Made by a program: the position numbers and the translations under genes. The notes under the pieces are model-generated. The model worked only from the letters and a program-made list of their open reading frames with translations. It searched no databases and was not told the origin of the DNA. Of a stretch of 22,073 bases of DNA, positions 16,874 through 22,073 are shown one piece after another (positions within the stretch are counted from its first letter, which is position 1; every line of letters starts with the position of its first letter). Origin of the DNA: JACNIZ01 sp964344765 (lineage in GTDB: Bacteria > Planctomycetota > UBA1135); contig CAYFOM010000056.1 in NCBI GenBank assembly GCA_964344765.1, positions 1-22,073 on the forward strand, read 5' to 3'.

Positions 16874-19129
16874 ATGCGCGATCCCCTCCACCGCCTGTCG
16901 GTTAAATTCAAACTCGCGTTTGGATTTGTCGGTCTGTGCGTGGGCGCGTTTGGAATCGGAGGTTTTTTCATCTCCAACGTAGCCCAAGGCGCGCTGACTG
17001 ACGAAATCATGGCGCGCCTGGATTTCCAAAGCCAGGCGTACGCCACCGACCTGCACGCCAGCTTGGAAATGCTGACGCGCCGGTCCGAAGACTTCGCGTC
17101 GGACGGATATATCCGCGACCATTTGGCGCGCATGGTGTCGGAACCAAATGGGCAAGAGCTCGCCAAGTTGAAGTCCGAATTGCATCGCCACCTCGAGGTC
17201 AACAAGTTGCCGCTTGAACCGGCATTCATGGACCTCACTGTGGTTTCGGCGGCCGGAGAAATCCAAGTTGCGGTGCACGACGAAAGCAGTGATCACGCGG
17301 TGCGTTTGGCGCAGTGGTCGATCACCGAAGATTTCTCGGCATCCAGCGACGTCATTCCCGGCACCGCGGATCGCTCGCCGGCATTGGTGGTTTCGACGCC
17401 GATTTTGGGTTTGCGATCGGGTCAGCCCATCGGTCGACTGTTGGCGACGGTACGTGCCGGCGTTTGGGTGACGTTGGCGATGCGCACCGCCCGCATCGGC
17501 CGCGACCGCACCATGGAGGACGTCGGCTTGCGTTTGTACGACTCGGCCGGCGGGTGTTTGGTGGTGCCGCCGCGCTTCATGAATTACGGCGCGTTCGGCG
17601 CCAACTCGGTGCAGATCCAGCAGGGGCAAGGCTTGTCGGTTCTCAATCCGGCCGAGGTGCGCAGCCAAGCGTTCGAGCGCAAAGGCGTGGACGACGTTTT
17701 TAGGAAGCAGTTTCCGATTGGCAACTCGGGCTGGAATGCCGAGGTTTCGATTCACTCGCAACGCGCGCTGGCGCCGGTTTCCAGTTTGCAAAGCGACTTC
17801 TTTTTCGTCGGCATGATCCTCGCCGCGTTGTCGGTGATCCTGCTTTATTTCCCGCTGCAATATTTGGCTAAACCGATGGGCTTGTTGCGCGACGCGGCGC
17901 TGCGCATCCGCGAAGGCGATTTTTCGGCGCGCGTCAAAGTGGATTCGGAGGACGAGGTCGGCGACTTGGCGAAGTCGTTCAACTTGATGGCTGCTGCAGT
18001 GGAAAGTCGCACCGCCGAGCTGGAAAGCACCGCTGCCGATTTGCGCGAGCGGCAGCTTGAAGTGTTGGCGCAACGCGACCGCTTAGATCGAGTGATTTCC
18101 ACGCTGCAAGATGGCTTGGTCGTGCTCGGAGCCAACGGCGAAGTTCTACTTTCCAACCGCGCGGCCGAACCGCTGCTCGATTTCATCCGCAATGCCTTTG
18201 GCCAACCCAAAGCGTGCAATCGCCGCCAATGCGCGCAGCGAGATCCGGAAATCACCGAGCACAACTGTGAAAAATGCTTGGGCGGCGAGCACTTCGACAA
18301 GCCGCAGACTTGCATTTTGGAATTTGAAGAACGCGTGTTCGATATTCACGCCACGCCGTTGCCGCTCGGCGACACCGGCCAATACGGACGCATTCTGCTG
18401 GCACGCGATATCACTTTGCGCGTGGCGCGCGACGAACGCGAAATCCACCAAGAACGCTTAGTGGTACTGGGTGAAGTTGCCGCAGTGATGGCACACGAGC
18501 TCAACAACCCGTTGGCGTCGATCAGCATGTTTAACCAACTGATGGAAGCCAAGCTGCCGGAAGATTCGGAGCTTCGCGAAAACGTCGACGTCATCCGACG
18601 CAACACTGAAACCTGCAAGCGCGTGATCGGCGAATTGCTCAGTTATGCCACCGATGCCAGCCCTGAATTAGTGGCGGTGGATATGCACAGCGTGCTGGAA
18701 GACGTCGGTCGTTTCTTGAGACCGGTGATGCAGCGCAGTCAGGTGGAGTGGGTGCCTGAATTTGAAGCCGAGAACTCGCTGGTTTCCGGCGACGAGGTTC
18801 AACTGCGACAGATTTTCGTCAACCTGGTGATGAATGCAACGCAGGCGGTTGAAGCCGGCGGATTCGTCAAAGTGCGCACCTTCGATCAAGGCAGTCAACT
18901 CATTGTTGCGGTGCAGGATTCCGGAAAAGGTATCCCACTAGACGATCAAAGCAACATCTTCCGCGCCTTCTTCACCACCAAAGCGCGCGGCGAAGGCACC
19001 GGCCTGGGCTTGCCCACCGCCAAGCGCATTGCCGAAATGCACGGCGGCGGAATTGAGTTGATGAGATCCGATCACGAAGGCACACTCTTCCACGTTCGAT
19101 TGCGGCCCGCCGAAGAGGTCTCGGTATGA
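16874..19129 (+). CDS. Membrane sensor histidine kinase with PAS domain and cysteine cluster
   Basis: The 751-residue protein has one helix at 14-34, a large extracytoplasmic sensor (about 35-308, Cache-like in length), a second helix at 309-329, HAMP (about 330-383), a short coiled coil (about 378-405), PAS (about 402-515), HisKA with His541 in HELNNP, and HATPase: N-box VNLVMNATQA (649-658), G1 DSGKG (682-686), and G2 GEGTGLGL (706-713). The PAS segment holds five cysteines spaced C-X4-C-X11-C-X2-C-X11-C (448-480), suggesting metal, Fe-S or redox sensing. HELNNP and a partner of NtrC type place it in the NtrB/AtoS-like group. The next gene's ATG overlaps its stop, so the two form a coupled pair. 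The ATG has G-rich sequence directly before it but no properly spaced Shine-Dalgarno. Confidence 0.93.
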   Translation: MRDPLHRLSVKFKLAFGFVGLCVGAFGIGGFFISNVAQGALTDEIMARLDFQSQAYATDLHASLEMLTRRSEDFASDGYIRDHLARMVSEPNGQELAKLKSELHRHLEVNKLPLEPAFMDLTVVSAAGEIQVAVHDESSDHAVRLAQWSITEDFSASSDVIPGTADRSPALVVSTPILGLRSGQPIGRLLATVRAGVWVTLAMRTARIGRDRTMEDVGLRLYDSAGGCLVVPPRFMNYGAFGANSVQIQQGQGLSVLNPAEVRSQAFERKGVDDVFRKQFPIGNSGWNAEVSIHSQRALAPVSSLQSDFFFVGMILAALSVILLYFPLQYLAKPMGLLRDAALRIREGDFSARVKVDSEDEVGDLAKSFNLMAAAVESRTAELESTAADLRERQLEVLAQRDRLDRVISTLQDGLVVLGANGEVLLSNRAAEPLLDFIRNAFGQPKACNRRQCAQRDPEITEHNCEKCLGGEHFDKPQTCILEFEERVFDIHATPLPLGDTGQYGRILLARDITLRVARDEREIHQERLVVLGEVAAVMAHELNNPLASISMFNQLMEAKLPEDSELRENVDVIRRNTETCKRVIGELLSYATDASPELVAVDMHSVLEDVGRFLRPVMQRSQVEWVPEFEAENSLVSGDEVQLRQIFVNLVMNATQAVEAGGFVKVRTFDQGSQLIVAVQDSGKGIPLDDQSNIFRAFFTTKARGEGTGLGLPTAKRIAEMHGGGIELMRSDHEGTLFHVRLRPAEEVSV

Positions 19130-20553
19130 GCATGGAAGTCTACGAAGCGATGGATTTGTCCGAGCTGCGCGTCCTAGTGGTGGACGACGAGGCCGACATT
19201 CGCTTGGGCTTAGCCATGCTGATGGACACCATTGGCATCAAAGCGACCAAAGCCGCCGACGGCCGCGAAGCGCTGGATTTATTTGAGCAGGCGCCCTTCG
19301 ACTTGGTTTTGACCGACTTGATGATGCCTGGTCTGACCGGCGCCGAACTATTGGTTGAAATCAAAAAGATCAAAGCCGACACCGCCGTCGTCGTGCTGAC
19401 GGGTTTCGGCTCGGTGCAATCGGCAGTGCAGTGCATGCAGGACGGAGCTTCGCACTTTTTGACCAAGCCCTTCGAAAACGCCGAAGTGGTGCGCTTGGTG
19501 CAGCGACTGGGTTGCCAGTTACTGTCGCAGCGCCAGCAGACCAGCGCCGGCGTGCAAATCATCGCCGAAGACCCGGCGACGCTGCGCATGCTCGATTTGG
19601 TTCGGCGCGTTGCGCCGCGTCCGGTGCCGGTGATGATCGAAGGCGAAAGCGGCGCCGGTAAAGAAATCGTCGCGCGCGCGCTGTATGAATGGAGCAGCGT
19701 CAACGAAGGTCCGTTCATGGCAGTCAACTGCGCCGCGTTGCCGGATACGCTGCTCGAGTCCGAGTTGTTCGGCCATAAAAAAGGCGCCTTCTCCGGTGCC
19801 GATCGCAATCGCACCGGTGCTTTTGTACAAGCCCAAGGCGGCACGGTTTTCCTTGATGAGGTGGCGTCGATGTCGCCGGCATTCCAAGGTAAGTTGCTGC
19901 GCGTGTTGCAGGAAAAGGTGGTGCGTCCGGTTGGTTCGGATTCGGATGTGCCGGTGGATTTCCGCCTGATCGGCGCGACCAATCGAGATTTGGAAGCCAT
20001 GGTCAAGAGCGGCGAATTTCGCGAGGACCTGTTCTTCCGCCTGATGGTGGTGCGCGTGCACATCCCTCCGTTGCGTCAACGCCCACAGGACATTCTGCCG
20101 CTGGCGATGCATTTTCTCCGTCAGCTGTGCCGCACCTGCTTGGGCCAGGGGGCCGTCAGCCCTGAATTTGCCGACGAAACCCTGCAGCGCTTGGTGGAAT
20201 ACAACTGGCCGGGCAATGTGCGCGAGTTGGAGAACACCATTCAGCGCGCGCTGATCACTTGTTGTGGCGATCGTGTGCTGCCGTACCACCTCGGGCTGGA
20301 TGAAAACGGCTGGAAGGCGGTGCTCAACAAAGGCGAGGCCGGGTTGGCTGGCGAGGATCCGGATGAAAGCTATGCCGACGCCAAGCGCCGCTCAATGGAA
20401 GCCTTCCAACGCGAATTCGTCAGCCGTGCTCTGGAAAATTCGCATGGCAACGTTTCGCAGGCGGCGAGTAAGTGCGGCCTGACGCGCGCGGCATTTCAGA
20501 AAATCTTGCGCCAGTTGGAGATTGATCGCGAGGCCTTTCTGCCCCATGATTGA
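19126..20553 (+). CDS. NtrC-family sigma-54 dependent response regulator
   Basis: The 475-residue protein has the standard three domains. The receiver (about 13-130) has acidic Asp20/Asp21, phosphoacceptor Asp64 in TDLMMPG, Thr92 and Lys114 in LTKPF. The AAA+ domain (about 145-385) has Walker A GESGAGKE (173-180), sigma-54 contact loop GAFSGA (220-225), Walker B VFLDEV (241-246), and WPGNVRELEN (361-370). The Fis-type helix-turn-helix lies at about 425-465. GAFSGA differs from the canonical GAFTGA by Thr to Ser, a mild variant seen in other members. It should activate transcription from -24/-12 promoters when phosphorylated by the upstream kinase. A purine-rich AGAGG precedes ATG 19126, which overlaps the kinase stop. 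I found no convincing -24/-12 promoter in the gaps of this window, so its targets are probably elsewhere. Confidence 0.95.
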   Translation: MSMEVYEAMDLSELRVLVVDDEADIRLGLAMLMDTIGIKATKAADGREALDLFEQAPFDLVLTDLMMPGLTGAELLVEIKKIKADTAVVVLTGFGSVQSAVQCMQDGASHFLTKPFENAEVVRLVQRLGCQLLSQRQQTSAGVQIIAEDPATLRMLDLVRRVAPRPVPVMIEGESGAGKEIVARALYEWSSVNEGPFMAVNCAALPDTLLESELFGHKKGAFSGADRNRTGAFVQAQGGTVFLDEVASMSPAFQGKLLRVLQEKVVRPVGSDSDVPVDFRLIGATNRDLEAMVKSGEFREDLFFRLMVVRVHIPPLRQRPQDILPLAMHFLRQLCRTCLGQGAVSPEFADETLQRLVEYNWPGNVRELENTIQRALITCCGDRVLPYHLGLDENGWKAVLNKGEAGLAGEDPDESYADAKRRSMEAFQREFVSRALENSHGNVSQAASKCGLTRAAFQKILRQLEIDREAFLPHD

Positions 20554-20589
20554 GCGGAAACCCGGTCTTCCCCGGGCCCTGGCTCAGTC

Positions 20590-22026
20590 ATGATCGATTC
20601 CCAAATCCTCCAGCTTGCGCGCGAATTCCTGAAGCCCTCGGCCAGCGCCGGTCAGCCGGTCGCAAAGTTGGCACCACCGCGGCAAGTGGGCGCGGAGTTG
20701 GGGTTGAAGCAATTAATTACCGGGGACTTCGTGCCGGCCGACGCCACCGCCGAAGAAGCTCAGGCGATGCGCGCCGATCAGACCTTGGAGTTTTTGCGCA
20801 ATTACTTGGAGCGGTCGACCAAGGTGCGCGATCCGCGTTTCATGGCGCATCAAGTGGCGGTGCCTTACGCCGAATCGGCGATGGGCGACATGCTGCACGC
20901 GCTGACCAATAACGGCTACGGCACCTACGAAATGGGCCCGCAAGCCGCCGCGCTCGAGCTGGAATTGGTGGACTGGTTTCTGGCCAAAATCGGATGGGGG
21001 AGCGGCAGTGGTCTGCTGACTCACGGCGGTTCACTGGCCAACCTGACGGCGTTATTGAGCGCGCGGGCGGCGTCGGTGCCGTCGGCTTGGAAGGAGGGCA
21101 CGCCGAGCAACGTGGTGATGTTGGCTCCGGAAGTCAGCCACTACTCGGTGCAGCGATCGGCGGCGATGTTGGGTGTGGGTGCGGACCGGGTTTGGCCGAT
21201 TCCAGTGGACGAGTTCGGCCGCGTGCAACCGGATGGCTTGGCTCAGCAACTTCAACGTGCCGACGACCAGGGCAAGCAGGTCATGGCCGTGGTTGCCAAC
21301 GCATGTGCTACGGCCACCGGCTACTTTGATCCGTTGGTCGAGATCGCCGACGTTTGCAAACAACATCAGGTTTGGTTGCACGTCGACGGCTGCCATGGGG
21401 CTTCGGTTTTGATTTCAGATCAACATCGCCATTTGGTCGATGGCATCGTTGAAGCCGATTCGGTGAGCTGGGACGCGCACAAACTATTGGGAAGTAGCGC
21501 GCTTTGTGCGGCAGTGTTGTTCCGCGAAGAAGTTTCGGCGTACCGCACCTTCGATCAAGATGAAAGTTATTTGTCGGGCAGTGCGCAACAAGAAGAGCTA
21601 CCGTTTTTGCGTTCGGTGGAATGCACCAAAAGCGGCTTAGGCATGCGTTTGTTCATGGTGTTGGCGACTCAAGGCGAAGCCAAGGTTGCCGCCGATTTGG
21701 AGCGCATGTTCCAAAACGCACAGGACTTTTATGATTTGATCGAGCAAACCGATGGCGTCGAAGCGGCGATGCGGCCGCAATCCAATATCGTGCTATTTCG
21801 CCCACAAGCGTCCACGGTGCCTAATGGGTCCAATGTGCCGGATTCGGCGATTGAGCCGATGCGCCGCCGTTTGATTGACGACGGCAATGCTTATCTATCC
21901 GCCGCCGACTTCGCCGGCAAGCGCTGGTTGCGCGCAAGTTTGATGAATCCTGAAACCGGTATGGAGCAGTTCACTACGCTGCTGAAGGCGGTCGAACGAT
22001 TGTCAAACGACATTCAGACTGTGTGA
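20590..22026 (+). CDS. PLP-dependent decarboxylase, group II
   Basis: The 478-residue protein is a fold-type I PLP enzyme of the group II amino-acid decarboxylases (aspartate, glutamate, 2,4-diaminobutyrate and aromatic amino-acid decarboxylases). The PLP lysine is Lys298 in SWDAHKLLG. His184 in PEVSHYSVQ stacks on the cofactor ring, Asp266 in WLHVDGCHG binds the pyridine nitrogen, and THGGSLANL (144-152) is the phosphate-binding region. The N-terminal segment FMAHQVAVPY (84-93) and NNGYGTYEMGP (107-117) match substrate-side regions of the family. It is cytoplasmic and would release CO2 from an amino acid; which one cannot be decided by eye. It starts 36 bases after the sigma-54 regulator with no terminator between, so read-through is likely. 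No Shine-Dalgarno is seen. Confidence 0.91.
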   Translation: MIDSQILQLAREFLKPSASAGQPVAKLAPPRQVGAELGLKQLITGDFVPADATAEEAQAMRADQTLEFLRNYLERSTKVRDPRFMAHQVAVPYAESAMGDMLHALTNNGYGTYEMGPQAAALELELVDWFLAKIGWGSGSGLLTHGGSLANLTALLSARAASVPSAWKEGTPSNVVMLAPEVSHYSVQRSAAMLGVGADRVWPIPVDEFGRVQPDGLAQQLQRADDQGKQVMAVVANACATATGYFDPLVEIADVCKQHQVWLHVDGCHGASVLISDQHRHLVDGIVEADSVSWDAHKLLGSSALCAAVLFREEVSAYRTFDQDESYLSGSAQQEELPFLRSVECTKSGLGMRLFMVLATQGEAKVAADLERMFQNAQDFYDLIEQTDGVEAAMRPQSNIVLFRPQASTVPNGSNVPDSAIEPMRRRLIDDGNAYLSAADFAGKRWLRASLMNPETGMEQFTTLLKAVERLSNDIQTV

Positions 22027-22037
22027 CAACGGTTTAA

Positions 22038-22069
22038 GAAAACTTGCCAAAATATTGGCGGGAGTTTTC
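22038..22069 (+). terminator. Hairpin after the decarboxylase gene, possible terminator
   Basis: GAAAACT (22038-22044) pairs with AGTTTTC (22063-22069), and GCCAA (22046-22050) with TTGGC (22055-22059), leaving a small internal loop. It starts 11 bases after the stop. The T residues sit in the stem, not behind it, and the window ends here, so termination is only plausible. Confidence 0.45.
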
Positions 22070-22073
22070 CAAA

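Noticed and set aside
16862..18073. A 403-codon open frame antisense to the histidine kinase
   Set aside because: The sense strand encodes a clear kinase. The antisense product is rich in Arg, Gln and His with no domain pattern, as expected for the shadow of a GC-rich gene.
18399..18419. TGGCAC followed by TTGC, resembling a sigma-54 promoter
   Set aside because: The spacing between GG and GC is 16 bases instead of 10, and it is inside the kinase coding region.
19519..20289. A 256-codon open frame antisense to the sigma-54 regulator
   Set aside because: Shadow of the conserved AAA+ domain on the other strand.
20561..20576. CCCGG/CCGGG mini-hairpin between the regulator and the decarboxylase
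   Set aside because: Only five pairs and no T tract; too weak to call.

Overview
This is a GC-rich, gene-dense bacterial window (roughly 60% GC by eye) with sixteen protein genes, one of them cut off by the left edge. I see no RNA gene, transposon or CRISPR array, and no gap between genes exceeds about 120 bases. Several proteins have a style common in Planctomycetota and related environmental bacteria: a secreted seven-repeat FG-GAP protein with a C-terminal domain ending in TVTP, a lipoprotein polysaccharide lyase, an exported methyltransferase, an M1 peptidase with a GGMEYP motif, and frequent absence of Shine-Dalgarno sequences. I infer an uncultured planctomycete-like organism; this is a judgement from protein style and was not tested.

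Left part (1-10993). A truncated secreted protein of distinct codon use (minus) is followed by a nucleotide-sugar epimerase/dehydratase (minus) with its own intrinsic terminator. A heparinase II/III-like lipoprotein lyase (plus) is divergent from the epimerase. It converges on an S41 protease and FG-GAP propeller pair (minus, probably co-transcribed), and a strong hairpin terminator lies between. Next come an M1 aminopeptidase gene (plus) whose reading frame is broken twice, both times in the same direction, then an APC amino-acid permease and a lipoprotein-type SAM methyltransferase (both minus).

Right part (11110-22026, all plus). First is a tightly coupled operon in which each start codon overlaps the previous stop: a GntR/YtrA-type repressor, an ABC ATPase, a 12-helix permease that looks like two fused six-helix halves, and a beta-lactamase-fold serine hydrolase with two copies of a C-terminal beta-rich module. 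A perfect 8-bp inverted repeat overlaps a plausible promoter just upstream of the repressor. A second, different serine hydrolase follows. Then comes an NtrB/NtrC-type pair: a membrane histidine kinase with a five-cysteine cluster in its PAS region, and a sigma-54 activator whose start overlaps the kinase stop. A group II PLP-dependent decarboxylase ends the window, followed by a hairpin.

The parts most worth study are the repressor/exporter/hydrolase operon with its operator, the cysteine-bearing kinase, the exported methyltransferase and the doubly frame-broken peptidase. None is proven to be a new system. They are unusual combinations of known families.
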